DNA from: Thiofilum sp.
GTDB lineage: Bacteria; Pseudomonadota; Gammaproteobacteria; Thiotrichales; Thiotrichaceae
Direction: 5' to 3'
DNA length: 64,000 nt
Assembly (NCBI RefSeq): GCF_016711335.1
Contig: NZ_JADJTF010000001.1
Coordinates: 1,302,001-1,366,000 of the forward strand
Shown here: piece by piece, positions 42,907 through 52,447 of the stretch
Layout of the letters: every line of letters begins with the position of its first letter
Position numbering within the stretch: position 1 is the first letter of the stretch
The notes under the pieces: model-generated
Databases searched by the model: none
What the model was told of the DNA's origin: nothing
Seen by the model: the letters and a program-made list of their open reading frames with translations, nothing else
Position numbers and translations under genes: made by a program

Positions 42907-44286
42907 ATGAGTACTGGACACATCGTTCAAGTAATCGGTGCGGTTGTTGACGTGGAATTCCCGCGTGACTCTGTGCCGAAAGTATACGATGCCCTATCCG
43001 TTGCCGATCAAGGTGGTTTGACCTTAGAAGTTCAAACCCAGCTAGGTGATGGTGTAGTACGTGCGATTGCCATGGGTGCGTCCGATGGTCTTCGTCGTGG
43101 TATGGGTGTTGCAAATACTGGTGCACCAATTTCTGTACCAGTAGGTAGAGGCACTTTAGGTCGTATCATGGACGTATTGGGCACTCCAATCGACATGAAA
43201 GGCGACGTTGAAGCTACTGAAAAATGGCCTATTCACCGTGCTCCTCCTAGCTACGAAGAGCAAGCGAGTGGGGTTTCAATTTTAGAGACGGGTATTAAAG
43301 TTGTTGACTTAATTATGCCTATCTCTAAGGGTGGTAAAGTAGGTCTGTTCGGGGGGGCGGGTGTAGGTAAAACCGTTACTCTGATGGAACTGATCAACAA
43401 TATCGCTAAAGCACACTCTGGTTTATCCGTATTCGCTGGGGTAGGTGAGCGTACTCGTGAGGGTAACGACTTCTATCACGAAATGGCCGAAGGTGGCGTT
43501 CTGGACAAAGTAGCCCTAGTCTACGGTCAGATGAATGAACCTCCTGGAAACCGTTTACGGGTGGCTTTAACGGGTTTGACTATGGCGGAGTTCTTCCGTG
43601 ACGAAGGTCGTGACGTATTATTGTTCGTTGACAATATTTATCGCTATACCTTAGCGGGTACTGAAGTATCAGCTCTCTTGGGGCGTATGCCTTCTGCGGT
43701 AGGTTATCAACCTACACTAGCTGAAGAGATGGGTGCGTTACAAGAGCGTATTACTTCTACCAAGATTGGCTCTATTACGTCTTTCCAAGCGGTATACGTA
43801 CCAGCAGACGACTTAACAGACCCATCACCTGCTACTACCTTCGCTCACTTAGACGCGACACTCGTATTGTCACGTAATATCGCTGAGTTAGGTATTTACC
43901 CTGCGGTTGACCCATTGGCCTCTACTTCGCGTTTATTAGATCCTCTAGTAATCGGTGAAGAGCATTATAATGTGGCTCGCGGTGTACAAGGTGTTCTGCA
44001 ACGTTATAAAGAATTACAAGACATTATCGCCATTCTAGGTATGGATGAATTGTCTGATGAAGATAAGAAAGTGGTAGGACGTGCGCGTCGTATTCAACGT
44101 TTCTTATCTCAACCTTTCCACGTTGCGGAAGTATTTACAGGTTCTCCGGGTAAATACGTAACCTTGAAAGAAACGATTGCAGGCTTTAAGGCGATTCTGA
44201 GCGGTGAGCATGATGCTCTACCAGAACAATCGTTCTATATGGTCGGTAGCATCGAAGAGGCTATAGAAAAGGCCAAGAAACTCTAA
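42907..44286 (+). CDS. atpD: F1Fo ATP synthase subunit beta
   Basis: A 459-residue catalytic subunit with P-loop GGAGVGKTV, the catalytic Glu in GVGERTREGNDF, and PAVDPLASTSRLLDP. The Walker B and DELSDEDKK (DELSEED-type) segments are also present. Confidence 0.98.
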   Translation: MSTGHIVQVIGAVVDVEFPRDSVPKVYDALSVADQGGLTLEVQTQLGDGVVRAIAMGASDGLRRGMGVANTGAPISVPVGRGTLGRIMDVLGTPIDMKGDVEATEKWPIHRAPPSYEEQASGVSILETGIKVVDLIMPISKGGKVGLFGGAGVGKTVTLMELINNIAKAHSGLSVFAGVGERTREGNDFYHEMAEGGVLDKVALVYGQMNEPPGNRLRVALTGLTMAEFFRDEGRDVLLFVDNIYRYTLAGTEVSALLGRMPSAVGYQPTLAEEMGALQERITSTKIGSITSFQAVYVPADDLTDPSPATTFAHLDATLVLSRNIAELGIYPAVDPLASTSRLLDPLVIGEEHYNVARGVQGVLQRYKELQDIIAILGMDELSDEDKKVVGRARRIQRFLSQPFHVAEVFTGSPGKYVTLKETIAGFKAILSGEHDALPEQSFYMVGSIEEAIEKAKKL

Positions 44287-44303
44287 TCTGAGGAGGTATT
44301 CTT

Positions 44304-44729
44304 ATGGCAATGACTATACGTCTTGATGTAGTAAGTGCGGAAAAAAAGCTATTTTCTGGTAGCGTTTACGAAGTCAGTGTGCCGGGTGTTATGGGTGAGT
44401 TAGGTATTCACCCCCGCCATGCACAATTGATTTCGCCACTGCGCCCCGGTGAGTTACGTTATAAGCCGGAAAATGGTGATGCTGCGTCTTTGTTCGTTTC
44501 AGGTGGTGTTGTTGAGGTTCAACCCTACGTGGTCACAGTATTAGCTGATACGGCGATTCGTGCGGATGATCTTGATGAAAAAGCCGCTTTAGAGGCGAAA
44601 AAACGTGCTGAAGATGCGTTAGCAGGTAAAGATCCCGAAGATCTTAACTATGAAGCGCTCCAAGCCGAACTAGAAGCAGCCAAAGCACAAATTGAAATGC
44701 TACAGCGTATTAGTAAAAACCGTCGTTAA
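44304..44729 (+). CDS. atpC: F1Fo ATP synthase subunit epsilon
   Basis: A 141-residue subunit with the N-terminal beta-barrel (FSGSVYEVSVPGVMGELGI) and a two-helix C-terminal domain that can inhibit rotation. GGAGG at 44291-44295 fits ATG 44304; ATG 44310 is an alternative. It is the last gene of the operon, followed by a terminator. Confidence 0.95.
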   Translation: MAMTIRLDVVSAEKKLFSGSVYEVSVPGVMGELGIHPRHAQLISPLRPGELRYKPENGDAASLFVSGGVVEVQPYVVTVLADTAIRADDLDEKAALEAKKRAEDALAGKDPEDLNYEALQAELEAAKAQIEMLQRISKNRR

Positions 44730-44750
44730 TCTGATAGGTGCTACTAAATT

Positions 44751-44776
44751 AAAAAGCGACCCTTGGGTCGCTTTTT
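44751..44776. terminator. Bidirectional terminator after the atp operon
   Basis: AAAAAGCGACCC at 44751-44762 pairs with GGGTCGCTTTTT at 44765-44776. The A-run and T-run on either side allow it to work for atpC and for the convergent zinc-ribbon gene. Confidence 0.88.
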
Positions 44777-44786
44777 AGTTATCAGG

Positions 44787-45011
44787 CTATTTAGTTTTCT
44801 CGCTAGCCCAAAATTCTTTATCACATTCCATACATAAAAAACGTTTGCGACTAGGAAAGAATAGCCGTTGCCACCAGCTACGATGTACACGAGCAACATA
44901 ACCACCTTTCGTATTACAATGAGGGCAAGTTACTGACGCCTGTTGTACTTGTTGAGCATGATCAGCCATTGCGGTGTTGCCATAAAGTAGTTGTAATCGA
45001 TAATCGGACAT
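44787..45011 (-). CDS. Small zinc-ribbon protein
   Basis: A 74-residue protein with two CxxC knuckles, VTCPHCNTKG and FLCMECDKEFW, separated by a basic stretch (RSWWQRLFFPSRKR). This makes a zinc ribbon. Family not recognised. It is convergent with atpC and probably has its own promoter in the 240 bases before glmU. Confidence 0.7.
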   Translation of the reverse strand: MSDYRLQLLYGNTAMADHAQQVQQASVTCPHCNTKGGYVARVHRSWWQRLFFPSRKRFLCMECDKEFWASEKTK

Positions 45012-45133
45012 AGCGTCTTCCTTCTATTTAGCACACACAAAAATGATTGCAGAAAATTATTCCTGAATAAGTTCAAACAATAGGGATGATTCCGACAGGT
45101 GGTAATTTACCGGGAGTAAGCTGAATAGAGTGC

Positions 45134-45141
45134 TATATAAT
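45134..45141 (+). promoter_or_regulatory. Possible -10 element for glmUS
   Basis: TATATAAT at 45134-45141 is preceded by TG at 45131-45132, an extended -10 arrangement. No good -35 was found. It lies about 110 bases before glmU. Confidence 0.35.
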
Positions 45142-45251
45142 TCGCATTTATTAAGCTACAAATCTACTACAATGACAGCAGCATAGGGCCTAGCCTAATT
45201 TTAGTATTATTATCTTTAACTCATTTATTCATTAAGCGCTGACTATAATCC

Positions 45252-46622
45252 ATGATGAAGTTATTTCCTATTATTCTTGCGGCGGGTCAAGGGACTCGTA
45301 TGCGTTCTGCTTTGCCTAAAGTATTGCATCCTATTGCGGGTAAACCGATGTTGCAGCATGTGATTGATGCTTGTGAGCAATTAACGGTGACTAAAATAGC
45401 AGTTGTCTACGGACATGGAGGCGAACAAGTTAAACAACAAGTAGTAGGAAAACAGCTATTATGGGCGCTACAAGCTGAGCAAAAAGGTACAGGTCACGCT
45501 GTGCAGCAAGCTATTGATTTAGCTGAGGATAGTGATCTAGTGCTCATCGCTTATGGTGATGTTCCGCTGATTCGTGCCGAAACCTTAAATAAGTTATGTC
45601 TAGGCTTAGGGCAAGCGACCTTATGCGTCCTAACTACTAAAGTACCTCATCCTAAAGGCTATGGACGGATTGTGCGCGATGCACAGGGCAAGGTAAAAGC
45701 CATTGTTGAGGAAAAGGATACGAATGACGAGCAGCGTTTAATTAATGAGATTAATACGGGTTTTATGGCGGCACGAGCGAGCGATTGGAAGCGTTGGCTG
45801 AAACAACTTACGCCTCAAAATGCTCAAGGTGAGTATTATCTAACCGATTGTGTAGGTTTAGCCGTTGCAGAAGGTTGGGTAGTCAGTAGCGTGTTATGTG
45901 AGGACTCCCAAGAGGTTGAGGGCGTAAATAATCGTATTCAGCTTGCCCAATTAGAACGTGTAGCGCAAAAGCGTCAAGTAGAGCAATTAATGCTAAATGG
46001 CGTCACTATTGTAGATCCAGCTCGTCTGGATATTCGTGGCAAAGTAAGCGCACAAATCGATACTTATATCGATGTCAATGTGGTACTGCAAGGAGAGGTG
46101 GTACTAGGAAAGAATGTCGTCATTGAACCCAATTGCATTATTAAAGACTCTACTATTGGTGATTTTTGCCATATTAAAGCCAATAGCCTGATTGAATCAG
46201 CAGTGATTGCACGCGATTGTGATATTGGGCCTTTTGCACGGGTACGTCCGGGTACGGTCTTAGAGCCGGAGGCTAAAATTGGCAATTTCGTGGAAACTAA
46301 AAAAGCTTATATTGGTTCTGGCAGTAAAGTGAGTCACTTAAGCTATATTGGCGATGCGACAGTAGGTGCGAATGTTAATATAGGTGCAGGTACGATTACC
46401 TGCAATTACGATGGTGTTAATAAGCATCAAACCATTATTGGAGATGATGCGTTTATTGGTTCATGTACCCAATTAGTAGCCCCAGTGAAAGTGGGCGAGG
46501 GTGCGACGATTGGTGCGGGTTCTACAATTACTAAAGATACCCCACCTCATCAATTAACACTCACTCGCGCCCCACAAAAAACGATTGAAAACTGGCAACG
46601 CCCAGTTAAGGAGCCAAAGTAA
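45252..46622 (+). CDS. glmU: Bifunctional GlmU (GlcN-1-P acetyl-/uridyltransferase)
   Basis: A 456-residue two-domain enzyme making UDP-GlcNAc. The N-terminal uridyltransferase has LAAGQGTRMRSALPKVLH; the C-terminal left-handed beta helix has hexapeptide repeats and ends near GAGSTITKDTPP. The stop codon overlaps the glmS start (TAATG), coupling the two steps. ATG 45255 is an equally possible start. Confidence 0.97.
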   Translation: MMKLFPIILAAGQGTRMRSALPKVLHPIAGKPMLQHVIDACEQLTVTKIAVVYGHGGEQVKQQVVGKQLLWALQAEQKGTGHAVQQAIDLAEDSDLVLIAYGDVPLIRAETLNKLCLGLGQATLCVLTTKVPHPKGYGRIVRDAQGKVKAIVEEKDTNDEQRLINEINTGFMAARASDWKRWLKQLTPQNAQGEYYLTDCVGLAVAEGWVVSSVLCEDSQEVEGVNNRIQLAQLERVAQKRQVEQLMLNGVTIVDPARLDIRGKVSAQIDTYIDVNVVLQGEVVLGKNVVIEPNCIIKDSTIGDFCHIKANSLIESAVIARDCDIGPFARVRPGTVLEPEAKIGNFVETKKAYIGSGSKVSHLSYIGDATVGANVNIGAGTITCNYDGVNKHQTIIGDDAFIGSCTQLVAPVKVGEGATIGAGSTITKDTPPHQLTLTRAPQKTIENWQRPVKEPK

Positions 46623-48460
46623 TGTGTGGAATTGTTGGTGCAGTTGCGCAACGTCCCGTCACTGAAATCCTACTTGAAGGATTACGTCGCCTTGAATATC
46701 GTGGTTATGATTCCGCAGGTTTAGCGGTGATTGATCAACAAGGTAAGTTAGTGCGTAGTCGGGCTTTAGGTCGAGTAGCCCGCTTACAAGAGCGCCTCCA
46801 ATCTGAACCTATTGAAGGACATATCGGCATTGCTCATACGCGCTGGGCCACTCATGGCGTACCTGCCGAGCATAATGCACACCCGCATTTTAGTACCGAG
46901 CGTGTCGGCTTAGTCCATAACGGTATTGTGGAAAATCATGCAGAGCTAAGAGCTGAGCTTAAGTCACAAGGTTATGTGTTTACCTCCGAAACCGATACTG
47001 AGGTAGTAGCACATTTACTCAATCGTTGCTTAGAAAAGGGCGATGACGTACTGCAAGCAATGCTTAATACGCGCTCTCAATTAACGGGAGCCTATAGTTT
47101 TGCCGTCATCGCGCATGATGATCCCGAAACCTTAATCGTCGCGCGTCAAGGCAGTCCGTTGGTTATAGGTTTAGGTTTGGGCGAAAATTTTGTTGGCTCC
47201 GATATTCAAGCCTTATTACCAGTGACTTCGCGCTTTATCTATTTAGAAAATGGCGATGTAGCGCGGGTAAAGCGTTATGGCATTGAAATTTTTGATAGTA
47301 ATAATGAGCCAGTAGAGCGTCCGGTTAAGCAATCTAATGTCAGCTCATTTGCGTCTGATTTGGGTGAATATCGCCACTTTATGCTCAAAGAAATTTTTGA
47401 GCAGCCTAGTGCATTGGCGGCTACTTTAGAGGGGCGGATTGGGGCGAATGGGATTGAGTGGAGTGCTATTAAAGGGCAGCAAGTACAAGAGCGTCTGGCT
47501 CAGGTAGAGTCGATCCAGATCATTGCATGCGGTACTAGCTTTCATGCGGGTTTAGTAGGGCGTTATTGGATTGAAGCCTTAACTGATATTCCTTGCCAAA
47601 TTGAGGTAGCTAGTGAGTATCGCTATCGTCGCCAAGCACCGCGTAAAAATCAATTAGTCATTACCATCTCTCAATCCGGCGAGACCGCCGATACTTTAGC
47701 CGCACTAGAAAAAATTAAACAAGAGCAAAGTTGCCTAGCCTCGCTGACTATTTGCAATGTACCTGAGAGTTCACTGACACGGGAATCTGATTGGTCTTTA
47801 ATGACGATAGCAGGACCTGAAATTGGGGTGGCTTCAACAAAAGCTTTTACTACTCAATTAGCAGCTTTGCAATTATTGGTAGGACTGCTAATTCAAGCTA
47901 AGGGTGGCGATACTGGTAAAGTAGAGCAATTAAGTAATGAATTACGCCAGCTACCTCTATTAATTGAGCAAACCTTAAATCTGAATGATGCGATTGAGCA
48001 ATTAGCCGAGCGCTTTTTAGAAAAGCACCATGCCTTATTTTTAGGGCGCGGTGAAATGTATCCCATTGCTATGGAAGGGGCATTAAAGCTTAAGGAAATT
48101 TCTTATATTCATGCCGAAGCTTACCCAGCGGGTGAGTTAAAGCATGGTCCGCTGGCTTTAGTCGATAGTGAAATGCCTATTGTAACGGTAGCGCCTAATA
48201 CCGTTTTATTAGAGAAATTAAAGTCTAATTTAGAGGAAGTGCGTTCGCGTGGTGGTGAGCTGTATGTGTTTGCGGATAAAGAGGCGCATATTCAAGCATT
48301 GAGTAATTTACACGTACTAGAAATGCCGCATGTGCCGGAATTACTAACCCCGATTGTTTATACCATTCCCTTGCAGTTATTGTCCTATCACGTAGCTGTA
48401 CTGAAAGGAACCGATGTCGATAAACCACGTAACTTAGCGAAATCGGTGACAGTAGAGTAA
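46622..48460 (+). CDS. glmS: Glutamine-fructose-6-phosphate aminotransferase
   Basis: A 612-residue enzyme; Cys2 becomes the glutaminase nucleophile after Met removal (MCGIVGA). Other hallmarks are RRLEYRGYDSAG, THGVPAEHNAHPH, and the two SIS domains (ACGTSFHAG, SQSGETADTL), ending KSVTVE. It makes glucosamine-6-P ahead of GlmM and GlmU. No GlmZ- or ribozyme-like control was identified. Confidence 0.98.
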   Translation: MCGIVGAVAQRPVTEILLEGLRRLEYRGYDSAGLAVIDQQGKLVRSRALGRVARLQERLQSEPIEGHIGIAHTRWATHGVPAEHNAHPHFSTERVGLVHNGIVENHAELRAELKSQGYVFTSETDTEVVAHLLNRCLEKGDDVLQAMLNTRSQLTGAYSFAVIAHDDPETLIVARQGSPLVIGLGLGENFVGSDIQALLPVTSRFIYLENGDVARVKRYGIEIFDSNNEPVERPVKQSNVSSFASDLGEYRHFMLKEIFEQPSALAATLEGRIGANGIEWSAIKGQQVQERLAQVESIQIIACGTSFHAGLVGRYWIEALTDIPCQIEVASEYRYRRQAPRKNQLVITISQSGETADTLAALEKIKQEQSCLASLTICNVPESSLTRESDWSLMTIAGPEIGVASTKAFTTQLAALQLLVGLLIQAKGGDTGKVEQLSNELRQLPLLIEQTLNLNDAIEQLAERFLEKHHALFLGRGEMYPIAMEGALKLKEISYIHAEAYPAGELKHGPLALVDSEMPIVTVAPNTVLLEKLKSNLEEVRSRGGELYVFADKEAHIQALSNLHVLEMPHVPELLTPIVYTIPLQLLSYHVAVLKGTDVDKPRNLAKSVTVE

Positions 48461-48521
48461 GTTACCTATCTTTAAAGTGATACTGACAGTTGTGAGGTAA
48501 GTGCTAATATAGCTCCAACTC

Positions 48522-48549
48522 AATAGCCTCTTTTAGAGGCTATTTTTAT
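48522..48549 (+). terminator. Rho-independent terminator after glmS
   Basis: A perfect 9-bp stem, AATAGCCTC at 48522-48530 and GAGGCTATT at 48536-48544, with a five-base loop and TTTAT after it. Confidence 0.85.
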
Positions 48550-48570
48550 ATGAGATGGAGGAGATTTCCT

Positions 48571-50334
48571 TTGGCTTGGCTATATCAGTTATTTAAAGAT
48601 ATACCGTTGCGGTTCACCCCTTTTTTAAGCTGGATTGGTGAGCTAAAGCAATTCAGTGTGCTAAAAGCGGATGCCTTAGCAGGTTTAAGTGTTGCTCTAG
48701 TACTCATTCCGCAGTCGATGGCGTATGCCTCGCTGGCGGGTTTGCCTGCTCAAGTAGGGCTGTACGCTTCGTTTTTACCCGTCATTATTGCAGCAGTATT
48801 GGGTTCCTCACGCCATTTAGCGACCGGTCCGGTGGCGGTGGTATCATTAATGTCGGCTGCTGCTTTGCAGGGAGTGTTGGGGTCAAATCCTGATCCTACT
48901 ACCTTTATTGCTTATTCAGCCTTTTTAGCTCTTATTGTCGGCGTTATCCAACTCTCACTGGGGCTGTTGAGGTTAGGCGTATTGGTCGACTTCTTATCAC
49001 ATCCAGTAATTGTCGGTTTTACCAATGCCGCTGCGCTGATTATTGCTTCCTCACAATTAAGCAAATTATTTGGCTTAAAAATCCCCGACCTTGAGCATCA
49101 GTATGAGGTGGTATGGCACACGATTAAATCATTAGGTCATTCCCACTGGCCGACCGTAGCGATGGCGGGATTTTCTTTATTTACACTGCTAGTGTTACGG
49201 CGCTATGCCCCTAAATTACCCAATATTCTTATTACAGTAGTGATAGCAACTGTATTAGCGATGTTGACAGGTTATGAAGAAATGGGGGGTAAAGTGGTGG
49301 GTAAAATCGCCGCTGGTTTACCAGAACTTAGTATTCCTAGCATTTCTGCGCATCATTTAGTGCAATTAATTGCCTCTGGTCTTGTTATTGCTTTGGTAGG
49401 CTTTGTGGAGGCTATCTCTATTGCTAAGTCTATTGCTGCGCAAACTCGCCATCCACTATCGGCTAATCAAGAGTTAGTGGGGCAGGGGTTGGCTAATATG
49501 GTGTCAGGTATTTTTCAAGGTTATGCCGTTTCTGGTTCCTTCTCGCGCACGGCGGTCAATTATGCTTCCAAAGCACGTACCGGATTTTCATCGGTAGTCA
49601 CAGGGTTATTAGTGGCTTTAACGTTATTATTTTTTGTTGACTGGTTATACCACTTACCTCAAGCGACCTTAGCGGCTGTCATTATGATTGCGGTACTAGG
49701 GTTGATTAAGTTTGAGCCATTACGTCATGCATGGAAGGTGACTTATCATGATGGAATCGTGGGTATTGTCACGTTTATTACGACCTTAGTGGTAGCGCCA
49801 CATCTAGAGTATGGGATTATGGCTGGGGTGTTATTGTCACTAGGGCTATTCTTATATCGCACTATGAGTCCGCATTTTGCTGAAGTATCACGGCATCCAG
49901 ACGGCTCTTTACGAGATATTAATCGCCATAACTTAGTTAGTAGTGAGACGGTAGGTATTTATCGTTTTGATGGGGATCTATATTTCGCTAATTCAGGCTA
50001 TTTAGAAGGGAAACTACTCAATAGTGTCGCCCAGAAGCCGAAAATGAAAGTGTTAGTGCTCGATATGGAATCAGTCGATCAGGTGGATTCAACTGGAGAG
50101 GAAATGCTCATTCGTGTTGCTGACCGTTTAAAAGGCTTGGGCATAGAGTTTTACTTAGCACGGGTAAAAATGCCAGTGTGTAAAGCGTTCCAGCGCTCTG
50201 GTTTAACGGCTCATATTGGTGAAGAGCGCTTTTTCCGCGAGCGCACCGAAGCGGTGTGTCATGCTAAAGAAGTGTTGGGAGATGCGATTGATATTACGCC
50301 CATTTTATTCTACACCCAGCCTAAGACGGCTTAG
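48571..50334 (+). CDS. SulP-family anion permease with STAS domain
   Basis: A 587-residue permease. The start is taken as TTG 48571 because GGAGGAG at 48557-48563 is seven bases before it; the ATG at 48550 would overlap the glmS terminator. The membrane domain has the SulP signature (LVLIPQSMAYASLAGLP) and about ten to twelve helices; the C-terminal STAS domain includes VLVLDMESVDQVDSTGEEML. Substrates in the family include sulfate and bicarbonate; neither can be told apart here. It is a single-gene unit between glmS and moaC. Confidence 0.85.
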   Translation: MAWLYQLFKDIPLRFTPFLSWIGELKQFSVLKADALAGLSVALVLIPQSMAYASLAGLPAQVGLYASFLPVIIAAVLGSSRHLATGPVAVVSLMSAAALQGVLGSNPDPTTFIAYSAFLALIVGVIQLSLGLLRLGVLVDFLSHPVIVGFTNAAALIIASSQLSKLFGLKIPDLEHQYEVVWHTIKSLGHSHWPTVAMAGFSLFTLLVLRRYAPKLPNILITVVIATVLAMLTGYEEMGGKVVGKIAAGLPELSIPSISAHHLVQLIASGLVIALVGFVEAISIAKSIAAQTRHPLSANQELVGQGLANMVSGIFQGYAVSGSFSRTAVNYASKARTGFSSVVTGLLVALTLLFFVDWLYHLPQATLAAVIMIAVLGLIKFEPLRHAWKVTYHDGIVGIVTFITTLVVAPHLEYGIMAGVLLSLGLFLYRTMSPHFAEVSRHPDGSLRDINRHNLVSSETVGIYRFDGDLYFANSGYLEGKLLNSVAQKPKMKVLVLDMESVDQVDSTGEEMLIRVADRLKGLGIEFYLARVKMPVCKAFQRSGLTAHIGEERFFRERTEAVCHAKEVLGDAIDITPILFYTQPKTA

Positions 50335-50359
50335 TGTTTAATGTGCGTTTACTAGAGAC

Positions 50360-50839
50360 TCAGGTTGCTTGCCAGTGACCTGAGCGCCCGCCTTGTTTTT
50401 CTACCAGACGAATATTGCTCAATATCATCCCCTTATCCACGGCTTTACACATATCATAAATAGTCAATAAAGCGACATTCACGGCGGTGAGAGCTTCCAT
50501 TTCAACGCCTGTTTGTCCTGTCGTTTCTACTTGCACCGAACAGGATACTCGCGTGTGGGGACTACTTTCAGGAATAAAATCGATATGAATATGGGTCAAA
50601 GCGAGAGGATGGCAGAGGGGAATGAGTTCAGCCGTCCGTTTCGCCGCCATAATGCCTGCAATGCGGGCAATGCCTAAGACATCGCCTTTTTTATGCTCAC
50701 CTGCCAAAATTTTATCTAAGGTGGTAGGTTGCATATGGATTTCGCCCTTGGCAATCGCTATACGGTGGGTCGCTGCTTTAGCACCGACATCCACCATATG
50801 AGCTTCGCCTTGAGCATTGAAATGGGTTAAATCACTCAT
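50360..50839 (-). CDS. moaC: Cyclic pyranopterin monophosphate synthase
   Basis: A 159-residue molybdenum-cofactor enzyme acting after MoaA. Hallmarks are MVDVGAKAATHRIA, KRTAELIPLCHPL and EMEALTAVNVALLTIYDMCK. Its start overlaps the ctpA stop by one base (TAATG), so it is translated from the ctpA message. No other moa gene is near. Confidence 0.95.
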   Translation of the reverse strand: MSDLTHFNAQGEAHMVDVGAKAATHRIAIAKGEIHMQPTTLDKILAGEHKKGDVLGIARIAGIMAAKRTAELIPLCHPLALTHIHIDFIPESSPHTRVSCSVQVETTGQTGVEMEALTAVNVALLTIYDMCKAVDKGMILSNIRLVEKQGGRSGHWQAT

Positions 50840-52296
50840 TAAAGCGTCTTAGCGGGGGGCGTAGCGTCTTTATTGCGTTTAGTAGCAAGATCAATACCTT
50901 TTAGGATATTAAGTGCTTCAAATAACTGGTAATCGGTCTCCGCTAAGGGCTTATCCTGATCCGCTTTAGAGGCATCAGTCTGAGGCTGGCTCGTTTCTTT
51001 ATCCGTAGTACTGCCGGTAGTTTTATCCTTGGTAGGCTCAGCCGGTTTGTTCTTTGCCTCTTCTTCTTTTAAAGCCTCATCGGCTTCCTTAGCGGCTTTT
51101 AACGTAGGGTTACTTAAATGCTTGCTTAAATCGGCTTCGCTTAAGAGATCCAAGTCTTCATTGGCATTAGTATCAGCACTGACCTTGAGCGCTTTCAATT
51201 CAATATCAGGTTTAATGCCTTCTGCTTGAATGGAGCGTCCTAGGGGGGTGAAGTATCGTGCGGTAGTGATTTTAATCGCGGTCTTTTCGTCTAAAGGTAA
51301 TACAGTTTGGACTGAACCTTTACCAAAGGTTTTTTGCCCAACGATGACAGCACGCTTATGATCCTGAAGTGCACCAGACACAATCTCAGAAGCCGAGGCT
51401 GAACCACGGTTGACCAGTACCACAATGGGCGAGCCATTAAGAATATCGCCCTTTTGAGCGCTGTATTCCATTTTGGCATCTTCAACACGCCCTTCGGTGT
51501 AGACAATTTTACCTGCATCCAAGAAGGCATCGGATACACCCACCGCCGCATTTAATACGCCACCCGGATTATTCCGTAAGTCCAATATCAGACCACGTAA
51601 AGCACCTTTATTATCTTTTTGTAAAGCAGCAATAGCCTCATTCAGTGAGTCAGTGGTTTTAGATTGGAAGCTACTGATGCGCACATAGCCGTAGCCGGGT
51701 TCTAATACCCGTTGTTTAACACTATTTACCTTGATAACGGCACGAGTAATAGTGACTTTAAAGGGTTTAGGTTTACCTTCTCGCACTATTAATAAATTAA
51801 TATCGGTATTAGGCTTGCCACGCATGATTTTGACTGCATCATTCAGTGACATGCCTTTAACAGGTTTGTCATCGAGCCGAATAATTAAATCGCCTGCCTC
51901 AAGACCTGCTTTCTGAGCCGGGGTATCATCAATAGGGGAAATGACCTTAACAAAGCCATCCTCCATACCGACCTCAATCCCTAAACCACCAAACTCACCC
52001 GTCGTGCCGACTTGAAGCTCTTTATATTCTTCTTCATTGAGATAGTCAGAGTGAGGATCTAAACCGGTTAACATGCCACGAATCGCATTCCCGATAAGTT
52101 CTTTGTCTTTGACGGGTTCGACGTAATCTTCTTTAACGCGGCTATACACTTCGGTGAATTTTTTGAGGTCGTCTAGCGGCATAACCGCAGCATCGTCTGC
52201 ACTTTGTTTAAAGGCAAATACATTGATACTTACCGTTGCGGTCACACCTAATAAGACGCCTATTAAAGTGCCGAGGACGAGACGTTGTGATTGCAT
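50839..52296 (-). CDS. ctpA: C-terminal processing peptidase (S41)
   Basis: A 485-residue periplasmic protease. N-terminal signal/anchor (residues 6-28), a PDZ domain at about residues 95-175, then the S41 domain with the catalytic Ser in NRGSASASEIV and the Lys in GQKTFGKGSVQ. The final ~90 residues are an acidic, Lys/Glu/Thr-rich extension. It follows envC on the same strand with a 151-base gap and overlaps moaC. Confidence 0.93.
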   Translation of the reverse strand: MQSQRLVLGTLIGVLLGVTATVSINVFAFKQSADDAAVMPLDDLKKFTEVYSRVKEDYVEPVKDKELIGNAIRGMLTGLDPHSDYLNEEEYKELQVGTTGEFGGLGIEVGMEDGFVKVISPIDDTPAQKAGLEAGDLIIRLDDKPVKGMSLNDAVKIMRGKPNTDINLLIVREGKPKPFKVTITRAVIKVNSVKQRVLEPGYGYVRISSFQSKTTDSLNEAIAALQKDNKGALRGLILDLRNNPGGVLNAAVGVSDAFLDAGKIVYTEGRVEDAKMEYSAQKGDILNGSPIVVLVNRGSASASEIVSGALQDHKRAVIVGQKTFGKGSVQTVLPLDEKTAIKITTARYFTPLGRSIQAEGIKPDIELKALKVSADTNANEDLDLLSEADLSKHLSNPTLKAAKEADEALKEEEAKNKPAEPTKDKTTGSTTDKETSQPQTDASKADQDKPLAETDYQLFEALNILKGIDLATKRNKDATPPAKTL

Positions 52297-52447
52297 AAAT
52301 TTAATTCTCTCTAAGGGGCGCTAGCCACCCACCCTTGTCTGTTATTAATAGTAGCAGCTCTGCTATTCAATAATGGATTTAAAGTACAGGATAGTTTACT
52401 AAATCTAAAGCTGCTTAAGTAAGTTCAGTTATCATACTCGCAAGTGC

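Noticed and set aside
43340..43360. G-run inside atpD as a phase-variable tract
   Set aside because: It codes for the invariant P-loop region of an essential subunit; slippage would be lethal, so it is only codon use.
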